Of a DNA stretch of 64,000 bases, positions 1 through 7,881 are shown in pieces (positions within the stretch are counted from its first letter, which is position 1; every line of letters starts with the position of its first letter). The position numbers and the translations under genes are program-made. Source of the stretch: an uncultured Prevotellaceae bacterium (lineage in GTDB: Bacteria; Bacteroidota; Bacteroidia; Bacteroidales; Bacteroidaceae); NCBI GenBank assembly GCA_902794405.1, contig CADBHI010000001.1:1-64000 (forward strand). Reading direction: 5' to 3'. The notes beneath the pieces are model-generated. The model had not been told where the DNA came from. It searched no databases and worked only from the letters and a program-made list of their open reading frames with translations.

Positions 1-275
1 TTATACTTCAGGACAAGCTGCGCCGTGAACTGGGCTATCAGAACCTCATCATCACCGATGCGATGGAGATGGGAGCCATCACCCAGCAGTATACCAACGG
101 CGAGGCTGCCGTGGGTTGCATCAAGGCCGGTGTCGACATCGTGCTCGGTCCGCAAGTGTTCACGGAGGCTTTCGATGCGGTAATCAAGGCTGTAGAAGCC
201 GGTGAAATCACAGAGCAGCGCATTGACGAGAGCGTGCGTCGTATTCTGAAGCTGAAGCAGAGCATCAGAAAATAG
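1..275 (+). CDS. Glycoside hydrolase family 3 enzyme, C-terminal end (partial)
   Basis: The window opens inside a reading frame that runs to a TAG at 273-275, so only about the last 90 residues are present. They contain LIITDAMEMGAI, which matches the motif around the catalytic Asp nucleophile of family 3 glycoside hydrolases (beta-N-acetylglucosaminidase or beta-glucosidase type). GVDIVLGP and the closing helix RRILKLKQS follow, as in that family's catalytic barrel. There is no C-terminal fibronectin-like domain after the barrel, which favours the short NagZ-like form over BglX. The substrate cannot be decided without the N-terminus. The gene runs left out of the window. Confidence 0.8.
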   Translation, partial: ILQDKLRRELGYQNLIITDAMEMGAITQQYTNGEAAVGCIKAGVDIVLGPQVFTEAFDAVIKAVEAGEITEQRIDESVRRILKLKQSIRK

Positions 276-388
276 GCAGCCCCCAGACGGACTATCTGTT
301 CTGGTGAACGTCGTTAATAGCTTTTTTGCCTACTGCTGGTTCGCGGAAGGATGCAACAGGAGACGGAGCCGCAATAGTTTGTTTTGCG

Positions 389-452
389 CAAAAGGCGGTG
401 GGGTTTTGGTTACTGACCCCGCCCCCAGCCCCTCCCCTACATGGGAGGGGAG
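389..452. repeat. Intergenic G-rich motif plus C/G-rich palindrome
   Basis: Two repeat motifs lie in the 244-bp gap after the GH3 gene. The 12-mer CAAAAGGCGGTG (389-400) recurs at 27668 and 27710. A palindrome with 8-bp arms CCCCTCCC/GGGAGGGG (429-436 and 443-450) is the intergenic form of the element that also lies inside several genes of this window. Confidence 0.7.
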
Positions 453-482
453 AACGGTGAGGGCTATTCTACAAGGGAGCAA

Positions 483-516
483 AAGTGCACAGAAGGGTCG
501 GTTCTCCTGTGCACTT
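483..516 (-). terminator. Hairpin terminator after the 51-residue ORF
   Basis: Perfect 10-bp arms AAGTGCACAG (483-492) and CTGTGCACTT (507-516) lie 3 bases beyond the stop codon of the minus-strand small ORF. On the minus strand the stem is followed by only a short T run, so this is a weak-to-moderate intrinsic terminator for the GH128-like unit. Confidence 0.55.
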
Positions 517-519
517 CAG

Positions 520-675
520 TTACCACACCACATTCTTATCGTCGATTGGCGGCTGGGTGCCACCAGGATAGATGATGGTAACTTCCTCGTCTTCGGAACT
601 GGCGGCGAGCAGCGGAGCGTCGGGTTGTGCTGGTAGCGCCTCAATCGCGGGCTTAATATAATATTGCTTTTCCAT
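520..675 (-). CDS. Small 51-residue protein of unknown function
   Basis: An ATG at 675 opens 51 codons ending at 520. The start overlaps the 3' end of the GH128-like gene by 23 bp, and the stop is followed directly by a hairpin, so it looks like the last gene of that unit. The peptide begins MEKQYYIKPAIEALP, continues through a PLLAASSEDEE stretch, and ends in IDDKNVVW. From memory, Prevotella and Bacteroides genomes carry many short peptides with a Lys-Pro-x-(I/M)-E opening followed by a small-residue site, and this fits that pattern. I see no recognised domain, no signal peptide and no membrane segment. The function is unknown. Confidence 0.55.
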   Translation of the reverse strand: MEKQYYIKPAIEALPAQPDAPLLAASSEDEEVTIIYPGGTQPPIDDKNVVW

Positions 676-3600
676 AGGTACGGTTTTTAGGAGTGATGTA
701 AATTCCCTTACGGGATGGAGTAACACGACGGCCCTGGAGGTCGTAGACGGGTTGTGCGTCAGTGGGTACCAACGGGCTCGGGGCAACGCCTGTCGTTGTT
801 TCATCGAAGGAAAGAGTGAGCGAGCGGGCATTGTTAGTATTGACCACTACAAAGGCGCGCTCGGCAGGAATGGCGGGATGGGTATAGGGATGGAAGCCGA
901 ACTTACCCGCTACACTACCCATGACACAGACGGCGGAATAGGTGGAGGTGGGCATATCGCTGTCGGAACCTTTAAGCACGTTGTCGCTGGTGGAGCTAAC
1001 AGCAGTAGCGGTGGTGCTGGTCAACGTGAGCTGGCCTGCCGTTGGGCTGACAATAATGACAGCGCAGCCCTTGGGCACGATGTCGCCAATCTCGTGGAGT
1101 ACAAGCTTGTTGCCACTAAGGGTGGCGGTGTAGGCCATAGCGCCATTGGGCAGCTGGTAGTTGCTGGCAGAGCTGTAGAACGTGGCCCAATGACGCCCAT
1201 CGGCAGTATGAGCCGTGACGGTGGCGGTACTGAGATTGCCAAGGTAGACGAGTCGGAAGTTGTCGAAGATGGTCCAGTCGCTACTCTCGCCCTGAGACTT
1301 GCTGATACCGATGCGCAGCGAGGCGGCACTCGTCAGGGAGAACTGGAGATCGTTCTCGTAGAGACCGTCGGTGAAGTAGGCCGAGGCGTCGCCCATTGAG
1401 TCAGGGAACTTGCCGTTGATGCCTGAGGTGGTAACACCCTCGCTACGCTTGCCCGCCTCAGTAAAGATAGACTGCAGAGGCACCTTGGCCGAGCCGGCAT
1501 AGAGCATGGCATGGAGGCTTTCGGTACCGTTGTTGTGTTTGGTGGCTGCATTGGCATAGCCTCCGTTGCGATAGAAGCCCTGAACCATCAGACGGTAGCG
1601 GCCTGCAGGCAGCGAGGCGGCAGTAGTCTGATAGACGTCGAAGGACGTGGTGTTATATTTCTCGGCACAGCGGTTGGCTGCTGAACCACCAATATCGGGA
1701 CTGCCCTGCCAGGTGCTGTTGCGCTTGTCATACTGATGGAAGTGGGGGCCCTTGAGCATGAAGGTGGCGTCAACGGGATTGTCGAAAGTGGCCTGCTGAA
1801 GCATGGCCTGACGGTCGCTGAAGGTCTGTAGCTGCCATTGGGCTGAGGTGCCTGTGCTGCTGCCGAAGACCAATGCCTGGCCACCACCGTTAGAGGTCAG
1901 GTAACTGCCGTTGAGGGCGATGGTGTAGACGGGCTTTCCATCGGAAGTGCCTACCTGGTTGACAGCCCATTCGCCCTGAACCTGATCGACCCAGACGGAT
2001 GAGCCGTCCTTATTGAGGTAGTGGTTGTTGTCGTCGCGCATGATGCCAGTCTCGAAGACGGCATTTCCGTCAGCATCCGACAACATGGTAAAGTCGATAC
2101 CGCCGTGGGGCGTGAGCGAACCTTGGGTGCCCCAGTTGTTGGTGCCTGTCAGCCATTGTCGCGTACCTATATTATAAAGGTAGACCACCTGCTCGTTCAT
2201 GATGGACACCTGGTTGGAGTAGAGGTCATTGCCGTTGAAGCCCACCACGTGGATGCGATACTGGTAGCCCAGGCCGCCGTCGTTGTCCTGAAAGGTGTAG
2301 GTGGTGGGATTCTCTTCAATGGTTACCGTGGAAACTGCCGACCAGGAACCGTTGCTGCCCTTGCGGCGTTCGACGGTCATGGTTCGGCTGAGCTCGCCGC
2401 TGAGCTCTTTCCAGGTCAGGGTTGTCTTGCCAGTCGACTGGTTGTAGTTGGCCTGAAGGTTCTCAGGAGCCCGTGTCACTGCCTTGGGCACATGGTCGTA
2501 GTTGCCCTTGTAGCCCACCCCGGTGTTCAGCTGGGAGTAGTTCTGGCCGGCTTGTGTAAGATTGCCGTTCTTGTAGAGTCTGGATGGGTCGCGCTCGCTG
2601 TTCCAATAATAGTAGCGCTCTACGTAGCCCAAGCCGTTGAGATAGTTGTAGATAGACTGTACGTTGGAAGCATTCTGTGCCTCCGTAACGCCATTGACGA
2701 AGGCTCCGCTGCCCCCACTCCACGAGGCGCCCCACACCCACTCGGAGATCCACACAGGACGCTTCACGGCATTGTACCAGTTGGGCACGTTGGTCTGGAA
2801 ATTGCTCAGCAGCCAGTAGCCGTGCAGGTCGATGATGTCGCAGCGCCAGCCTCGGCTGTCGATGGCATCGAAGAAATCCTTGAGAAATCCAGTGGCGTTC
2901 CAATAGTCACTACCGTCCCACGACGAGGGAGAGCAGAGACGCATGCCCGTGGCCATGAGTGCCTCCCAGTTGTTGAGAATGGCATTGAGGTCGCAAGGTT
3001 CCTCGTCGCTGGGATTACGGGGCTCGTTGTTGGTCTTCATGTGAGGTGAATAGGTGGCCTTTCCCAAATCCGACGGTGAGGGCCAGCTCTCCTTGATGTG
3101 ATGAGGCACACACTCCACGTCGGGCAGCATATTGCTACCCACGCCCCAGCCGTAGGTGCTGGTGACATTCAATGCCGAGCAGGCAGCAGCGTCGCCGGCA
3201 GCAGCTGCCAGTTGCTGTTTGCCTGTGTCATACCACTTGAAAATGCGATAGGAGGAAATCTTCTGGTCCATCTCGGCTGGCAGCGAAGCCATCTCCAAGT
3301 CGGCGTTGGCAGCAATGAAACAACGGCTGTAGCCGTAGCCTCCCGAGCGCAGGGAGAAGGTCACCATGTAGCCACGCTTCAGCTTGAACGACCTGATTTT
3401 GTTGTTCAGCTTGGCGGCAGTGAGGGTGTTCATGAAGCCGTTGCTGTTTTCCAGTCCGAAGCTGTTAACTGACGTTCCCGTGAAGTTCTGGCCATCATAG
3501 ACCGTCAACGGCTTCACGCTGTCGCCGTAGGGCAGAATGATGCAGCCTCGGTTATAGAGCTTCACCTGACAGTTCTGGCCGTTGACAGCCTTAGCACCAT

Positions 3601-3874
3601 CAATCTGGACGTGACTGGCCAACAGGGGTATTGCTGCCGAGGGCTTGACGGCAGCAAGAATGAGCACGGCATGCTCGGTTTCCTGAATATTGACGATACC
3701 GGCTGTGGCAAAGGGAGTGGCCGACGTGACCGTATAATCTACAGCCGTTGTGACATCGGTTGTTCCCGTGACCTGACTGACGGTAGTGACGCTGTTGGCA
3801 GCCCAAGTCAGACAAGGCACCATCCACATCAATGCTACCATCATTCGCCGTAGGAATGCAAGTTTTTTCTTCAT
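653..3874 (-). CDS. Secreted GH128-like glycosidase, multidomain (1073 aa)
   Basis: The protein starts with a signal peptide (MKKKLAFLRRMMVALMW, cleavage after LTWA). After an N-terminal beta-rich region comes a TIM-barrel-like domain at about residues 225-450. NNEP places a Glu at 284 and VWISEW places a second at 378. That pairing is what I would expect of acid/base and nucleophile in the Asl1/GH128 beta-1,3-glucanase group. A fibronectin-like segment follows at about 470-570, then a ricin-like or lectin-like region and a carbohydrate-binding-like module. The last 40 residues (QPVYDLQGRRV, then a GIY strand) look like the conserved C-terminal domain of secreted Prevotella proteins. The probable role is degrading an extracellular beta-glucan. 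Family assignment rests on motif recall, so the exact substrate is uncertain. Confidence 0.65.
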   Translation of the reverse strand: MKKKLAFLRRMMVALMWMVPCLTWAANSVTTVSQVTGTTDVTTAVDYTVTSATPFATAGIVNIQETEHAVLILAAVKPSAAIPLLASHVQIDGAKAVNGQNCQVKLYNRGCIILPYGDSVKPLTVYDGQNFTGTSVNSFGLENSNGFMNTLTAAKLNNKIRSFKLKRGYMVTFSLRSGGYGYSRCFIAANADLEMASLPAEMDQKISSYRIFKWYDTGKQQLAAAAGDAAACSALNVTSTYGWGVGSNMLPDVECVPHHIKESWPSPSDLGKATYSPHMKTNNEPRNPSDEEPCDLNAILNNWEALMATGMRLCSPSSWDGSDYWNATGFLKDFFDAIDSRGWRCDIIDLHGYWLLSNFQTNVPNWYNAVKRPVWISEWVWGASWSGGSGAFVNGVTEAQNASNVQSIYNYLNGLGYVERYYYWNSERDPSRLYKNGNLTQAGQNYSQLNTGVGYKGNYDHVPKAVTRAPENLQANYNQSTGKTTLTWKELSGELSRTMTVERRKGSNGSWSAVSTVTIEENPTTYTFQDNDGGLGYQYRIHVVGFNGNDLYSNQVSIMNEQVVYLYNIGTRQWLTGTNNWGTQGSLTPHGGIDFTMLSDADGNAVFETGIMRDDNNHYLNKDGSSVWVDQVQGEWAVNQVGTSDGKPVYTIALNGSYLTSNGGGQALVFGSSTGTSAQWQLQTFSDRQAMLQQATFDNPVDATFMLKGPHFHQYDKRNSTWQGSPDIGGSAANRCAEKYNTTSFDVYQTTAASLPAGRYRLMVQGFYRNGGYANAATKHNNGTESLHAMLYAGSAKVPLQSIFTEAGKRSEGVTTSGINGKFPDSMGDASAYFTDGLYENDLQFSLTSAASLRIGISKSQGESSDWTIFDNFRLVYLGNLSTATVTAHTADGRHWATFYSSASNYQLPNGAMAYTATLSGNKLVLHEIGDIVPKGCAVIIVSPTAGQLTLTSTTATAVSSTSDNVLKGSDSDMPTSTYSAVCVMGSVAGKFGFHPYTHPAIPAERAFVVVNTNNARSLTLSFDETTTGVAPSPLVPTDAQPVYDLQGRRVTPSRKGIYITPKNRTYGKAILY

Positions 3875-3914
3875 TGTTTGGGTTAGTTTACGTTAGTATT
3901 CATCTGTGACGGCA

Positions 3915-3922
3915 CAAAGTTA
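3915..3922 (-). promoter_or_regulatory. -7 box TAACTTTG for the GH128-like gene
   Basis: On the minus strand TAACTTTG matches the Bacteroidetes -7 consensus TAnnTTTG. It lies about 40 bases upstream of the start at 3874 and is back to back with the plus-strand box at 3968. Confidence 0.65.
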
Positions 3923-3967
3923 CGAAATATTTCACAATTATCAAAGTAGAATTCATAATTATTTTCG

Positions 3968-3975
3968 TAACTTTG
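3968..3975 (+). promoter_or_regulatory. -7 box TAACTTTG for the DHH phosphoesterase
   Basis: TAACTTTG ends 8 bases before the ATG at 3984. With the usual initiation point about 7 bases downstream, the transcript would be almost leaderless. Confidence 0.65.
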
Positions 3976-3983
3976 CAGCCGCT

Positions 3984-5021
3984 ATGCTGAACAATATACT
4001 TTCCGAAGAGCAGGAGAACCTGCTAAGAGGCCTTATTGCAGAGGCCCAGAATATCATTATCACGTGTCATCAGAATGCCGACGGCGACGCCATTGGGTCA
4101 AGCCTCGGATGGGCAGAATACCTGAAAATGCAGGGCAAGGAGGCTACTGTCATCGTGCCCGACCAATACCCTGACTACCTGCATTGGCTGCCCAATACCG
4201 ACAAGATTCTACGCTACGACAAGCATCGGGAAAAGGCCGACTTGCTGTTCAAGATTGCCGACCTCGTATTCTGTCTGGACTACAACACGCCCAGTCGTGT
4301 CGACGAGATGAAGGAGACGCTGGTCTCCACTCCCGCCAAGCGAGTGCTCATAGACCATCATTTAGGTCCCGACGTGCCTGCGGTGCTCACGGTATCGCAT
4401 CCTGAAATGTCGTCCACGTCAGAACTGGTATTCCGCATTGTGTGGCAGTTAGGCGGCTTCGAACAGTTGTCACGCCACTTCGCCACCCCCGTCTACTGCG
4501 GCATGATGACCGATACCGGAGGCTTTACCTACAACTCGAGCAACCCCGCCATTTTCTATATTATATCCCAGCTGTTGACGAAAGGCATCAACAAGGACCG
4601 CATCTATCGCAACGTCTACCATAACTTCTCGGAAGACCGGCTGCGACTGACGGGCTTTGTCATGCTGGAGCGCTTAGTGGTGGACAACCAGCGCCATGCT
4701 TCCTACTACGCCCTGCGCCGCGAAGACCTGAAACGGTTCCATTTCGTGAAAGGCGATGCCGAGGGGCTGGTGAACATGCCGTTACAGATCAAGGGCCACC
4801 GGCTGAGCATCTCTATGCGTGAGGATACCGACAAGGAGAACCTGGTCTGGGTGTCGCTGCGTAGTGTCGACGATTTCCCATGCAACAAGATGGCTGCCGA
4901 GTTCTTTAATGGCGGTGGCCACCTGAATGCCTCCGGCGGCAGGCTCAACTGTTCCATCGACGAGGCTATTAAGGTAGCCCAGCAGGCCATAGAGGCCTAT
5001 GATGAACTTTTAAGGCGCTGA
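3984..5021 (+). CDS. DHH/DHHA1 phosphoesterase, NrnA-like oligoribonuclease/pAp phosphatase
   Basis: 345 residues, the usual length of NrnA. The DHH domain carries NADGDAIGS (Asp33, Asp35) and the name-giving DHH at Asp124-His126. The DHHA1 domain ends with GGGHLNASGG near residue 310. These are the metal-binding and substrate motifs of enzymes that degrade short RNA oligomers and dephosphorylate 3'-phosphoadenosine 5'-phosphate in the cytoplasm. I chose the ATG at 3984 over an in-frame upstream start because the -7 promoter box ends at 3975 and NrnA proteins begin here. The gene stands alone, diverging from the GH128-like gene and followed by a promoter for the metal ATPase. Residues and length give good family confidence. 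Which activity dominates cannot be read from sequence. Confidence 0.88.
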   Translation: MLNNILSEEQENLLRGLIAEAQNIIITCHQNADGDAIGSSLGWAEYLKMQGKEATVIVPDQYPDYLHWLPNTDKILRYDKHREKADLLFKIADLVFCLDYNTPSRVDEMKETLVSTPAKRVLIDHHLGPDVPAVLTVSHPEMSSTSELVFRIVWQLGGFEQLSRHFATPVYCGMMTDTGGFTYNSSNPAIFYIISQLLTKGINKDRIYRNVYHNFSEDRLRLTGFVMLERLVVDNQRHASYYALRREDLKRFHFVKGDAEGLVNMPLQIKGHRLSISMREDTDKENLVWVSLRSVDDFPCNKMAAEFFNGGGHLNASGGRLNCSIDEAIKVAQQAIEAYDELLRR

Positions 5022-5067
5022 CACGCCGAAAAAGGCTGTTTGCAACCGAGTTGCAAGAACAACTCCG

Positions 5068-5075
5068 TACCTTTG
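5068..5075 (+). promoter_or_regulatory. -7 box TACCTTTG for the P1B ATPase
   Basis: TACCTTTG lies 28 bases before the ATG at 5103, so the metal ATPase probably has its own promoter, separate from the DHH gene. Confidence 0.6.
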
Positions 5076-5102
5076 CACCGTCGAAAGTAAAAAAGCAAAG
5101 AT

Positions 5103-7082
5103 ATGGAACACGTTCATCATCATCACGAACATCATCACCACGAGCACCATCACCACGAACATCATCATCACGAACATCATCATGGTGAAGGCTTGAAGGG
5201 GAAGGCCATCCTGATTGTGGCCTCAGCACTACTATTAGTTGCTGCCGTCTTTATCGAGAAACATTTCACGCTGACCACTTGGCAGTTGTTGGCGGTCTAT
5301 TTAGTGCCCTACCTCCTCGTTGGTCACGACACCTTGAAGGAAGCCGTCGAAGGACTGGTTCACGGCGATGCCTTCAATGAGCATTTCCTCATGTCGATAG
5401 CCACCATCGGTGCATTGCTCATCGGTTTCCTGCCAGGAGCCGAGACGCAGTTCCCTGAAGCGGTGTTCGTGATGCTGTTTTTCCAGATAGGCGAACTCTT
5501 CGAGGGATACGCCGAAGGACGCAGCCGCCAGAGCATTGCCCATCTGATGGACATTCGTCCTGACGTGGCCCATCTGGCTGACGGCAACGATGTCAGTCCC
5601 GAACAAGTGGCGGTAGGAACGACCATCATCGTACGCCCAGGCGAAAAAGTGCCTATCGACGGCGTCGTCATGAAGGGCACCTCAGCCCTGAATACCGTTG
5701 CCCTGACAGGTGAGAGCATGCCCCGTGACATTACCGTTGGCGATGAAGCCATATCGGGCTGTGTCAATCTCTCCGGTCTCCTTGAGATACGTACAACGAA
5801 AGCCTTTGGTGAAAGTACCGTTTCGAAGATCATAGAGCTTGTGGAACATGCCAGCGAGCACAAGTCACAGAGCGAGGCTTTCATTACCCGTTTTGCCCGA
5901 GTCTATACACCTATCGTCGTAGCTGCCGCTGTACTGTTGGCTGTGGTTCCCGTTCTTTTGGGCGGCAGCCTGCCTGTCTGGCTGTACCGCGCCCTGATGT
6001 TCTTAGTCGTATCTTGTCCCTGTGCGTTGGTCTTGAGCATTCCCCTGACGTTCTTCGGCGGCATTGGCGGGGCTTCCCGACAGGGCATACTCATCAAGGG
6101 TGCCAACTACATTGACCTGCTGGCCAAGGTATCGGCTGTGGTCTTCGACAAGACAGGTACGCTGACCCACGGACGCTTTGCCGTAGAGGCCATTCATCCC
6201 GACATCTGCGACGAACACCACCTGCTGCACTTAGCAGCCCATGTGGAACACTTCTCCACTCACCCCATCGGTGCTGCCCTTCGCGACGCATTCCCCGACG
6301 AAGCCACCGACGGCTGCGAGGTCAGCGACGTGACTGAGGTAGCAGGACAGGGCATCCGTGCCTGTGTCGAAGGCAAAGTGGTATGCGTAGGCAACACGAA
6401 GATGATGGATGCCGTAGGAGCACAATGGCACGACTGCTCCCATGCAGGTACCATTATTCATATAGCCATCGACGGAGAATATGCAGGCCATATCGTCATC
6501 AACGACCAACTGAAGGACGACAGCGCCAGCGCCATAGCCCAGTTGCATCAGTTAGGCGTCAGCCGTACTGTCATGCTGACTGGCGACCGCCGTGAGGTGG
6601 CCGACAATGTTGCTCAGAAACTCGGTCTGAGCGAATACCATGCAGAGCTCCTGCCTACTGACAAAGTGCAGTATGTAGCCTCGATGATTGCCGAGACTCC
6701 CCGTCCTACCCTTGCCTTCGTGGGCGACGGCATCAACGACGCTCCCGTGCTGGCCCGAGCCGACATAGGTATTGCGATGGGTGGCTTAGGCAGCGATGCA
6801 GCTATTGAGGCTGCCGATGTGGTGCTGATGGACGACAGTCCGTCGAAGATTGCATTGGCTGTCCGGATAGCCCGTCGAACGCTGCGCATAGCCCGTCAGA
6901 ACGTGTGGTTTGCCATTGGCGTGAAGATGGCGGTCCTGCTGTTGGCAGCCTTCGGTTTGGCCACCATGTGGATGGCTGTATTTGCCGATGTAGGCGTCAC
7001 CGTGTTGGCAGTACTGAATGCCATGCGTGCCCTGCATATCCCACACGGAGACAAGGAGCGTACGCAGTCCTTACATTGTTAA
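5103..7082 (+). CDS. P1B-type heavy-metal-transporting ATPase (Zn/Cd/Pb group)
   Basis: 659 residues with the full P-type ATPase layout. Membrane helices precede the TGES actuator motif, Cys305-Pro-Cys is the membrane metal site, DKTGT with phosphorylated Asp349 follows, then the HP motif of the nucleotide-binding domain, GDGINDAP, and two final helices. The CPC site together with ADVGVTVLAVLNAMR in the last helix is the signature of the zinc/cadmium/lead export group (P1B-2, ZntA/CadA), acting in the inner membrane. There is no ferredoxin-like metal-binding domain. Instead, residues 2-27 are a His/Glu tail with blocks of three or four histidines, probably a zinc sensor or buffer. Known family, high confidence; the exact metal is inference. 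Confidence 0.92.
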   Translation: MEHVHHHHEHHHHEHHHHEHHHHEHHHGEGLKGKAILIVASALLLVAAVFIEKHFTLTTWQLLAVYLVPYLLVGHDTLKEAVEGLVHGDAFNEHFLMSIATIGALLIGFLPGAETQFPEAVFVMLFFQIGELFEGYAEGRSRQSIAHLMDIRPDVAHLADGNDVSPEQVAVGTTIIVRPGEKVPIDGVVMKGTSALNTVALTGESMPRDITVGDEAISGCVNLSGLLEIRTTKAFGESTVSKIIELVEHASEHKSQSEAFITRFARVYTPIVVAAAVLLAVVPVLLGGSLPVWLYRALMFLVVSCPCALVLSIPLTFFGGIGGASRQGILIKGANYIDLLAKVSAVVFDKTGTLTHGRFAVEAIHPDICDEHHLLHLAAHVEHFSTHPIGAALRDAFPDEATDGCEVSDVTEVAGQGIRACVEGKVVCVGNTKMMDAVGAQWHDCSHAGTIIHIAIDGEYAGHIVINDQLKDDSASAIAQLHQLGVSRTVMLTGDRREVADNVAQKLGLSEYHAELLPTDKVQYVASMIAETPRPTLAFVGDGINDAPVLARADIGIAMGGLGSDAAIEAADVVLMDDSPSKIALAVRIARRTLRIARQNVWFAIGVKMAVLLLAAFGLATMWMAVFADVGVTVLAVLNAMRALHIPHGDKERTQSLHC

Positions 7083-7141
7083 TAAATGTAGTCCGACGCA
7101 AAGTTTTCACTTCTCGCCTTCTGCTTCTCATTTCTTTTTCG

Positions 7142-7149
7142 TAATTTTG
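7142..7149 (+). promoter_or_regulatory. -7 box TAATTTTG for the DUF4827 gene
   Basis: TAATTTTG lies 30 bases before the ATG at 7179, leaving a short untranslated leader. Confidence 0.6.
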
Positions 7150-7178
7150 CAGCCGAATTTGTAAAATCACGTTAGGAT

Positions 7179-7799
7179 ATGCGAAAGATTATCTATACAC
7201 TCTTGGCGTTAACAACGCTGTTTTCAACAACGGCTTGCAACGACTACGAGACCTATGGTGAACTGAAGGAAAAGGAGCGCGACAACATTGAGCAGTTTAT
7301 CAACGACTCCAGTTTCGTTATTATTGGCGAAGACCAGTTCCACTCTCAGGGCGACATGACGATTGGCGACAAGCAGTTCGTGCGGCTCACCAAGAGTGGA
7401 GTATACATGCAGATTGTACGTAAAGGCTGCGGCGAGAAAATCAAGGACGGCGAGTCGCTGAGTGTCATCTGCCGCTTCTGGGAGATCAGCATTCAGGACG
7501 CCAGCGAAATCACCAACACCCGTATGCCCTTCGAACTCGACGTCATGAATGTGAGTCGCAACGGCAGCACCTATAGTGCTACCTTCATTGAGGGACTGAT
7601 GCTGAACCAATATGGTTCCAGCGTGCCGGAAGCCTGGTTGGTGCCGCTGCCATACATCAATATCGGACGACTCGTCAACCCCGACGACGAGACGGCCCGA
7701 GTAAAGATGATTGTTCCCCACTCACAGGGTACGACCAGCAATGCAAAGTCGAACGTCAAACCTTATTATTATGACATTACGTTCCAACGTGGACGCTAA
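7179..7799 (+). CDS. DUF4827 family lipoprotein
   Basis: 206 residues starting with a lipoprotein signal peptide (hydrophobic core LLALTTLFSTT, then TACND with the lipidated Cys at position 20). The middle part, with KSGVYMQIVRKGCG and the pattern of strands after it, resembles the FKBP-like fold assigned to the Bacteroidales DUF4827 family. Members commonly sit next to glmM, as here. It would be anchored in the outer or inner membrane facing the periplasm. Whether it has peptidyl-prolyl isomerase activity is not known to me. No other domain is visible and the length is typical. Confidence 0.75.
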   Translation: MRKIIYTLLALTTLFSTTACNDYETYGELKEKERDNIEQFINDSSFVIIGEDQFHSQGDMTIGDKQFVRLTKSGVYMQIVRKGCGEKIKDGESLSVICRFWEISIQDASEITNTRMPFELDVMNVSRNGSTYSATFIEGLMLNQYGSSVPEAWLVPLPYINIGRLVNPDDETARVKMIVPHSQGTTSNAKSNVKPYYYDITFQRGR

Positions 7800-7800
7800 C

Positions 7801-7881
7801 TTCTTAACTTCTCTCGCTCGACCTCTGGTCGCTTTGCTTGCAAAGAACTTCTTAACTTCTCTAACTTCTTAACTTCTAAAA
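7801..7881. repeat. Nested repeat between DUF4827 and glmM
   Basis: The gap consists almost entirely of the phrase AACTTCTTAACTTCT in several copies. It is interrupted by a second element (CGCTCGACCTCTGGTCGC, then TTGCTTGCAAAGAA). A relative of that second element occurs at about 28398-28436. This is a repeat inserted into a repeat. Confidence 0.65.

Noticed and set aside
304..636. A 110-codon plus-strand frame after the GH3 gene
   Set aside because: It is formed across repeat sequence and the complement of the small minus-strand ORF; no start signal or sensible composition.
2021..3049. A 342-codon plus-strand frame inside the GH128-like gene
   Set aside because: Antisense shadow. The minus-strand frame has the signal peptide and catalytic Glu motifs.
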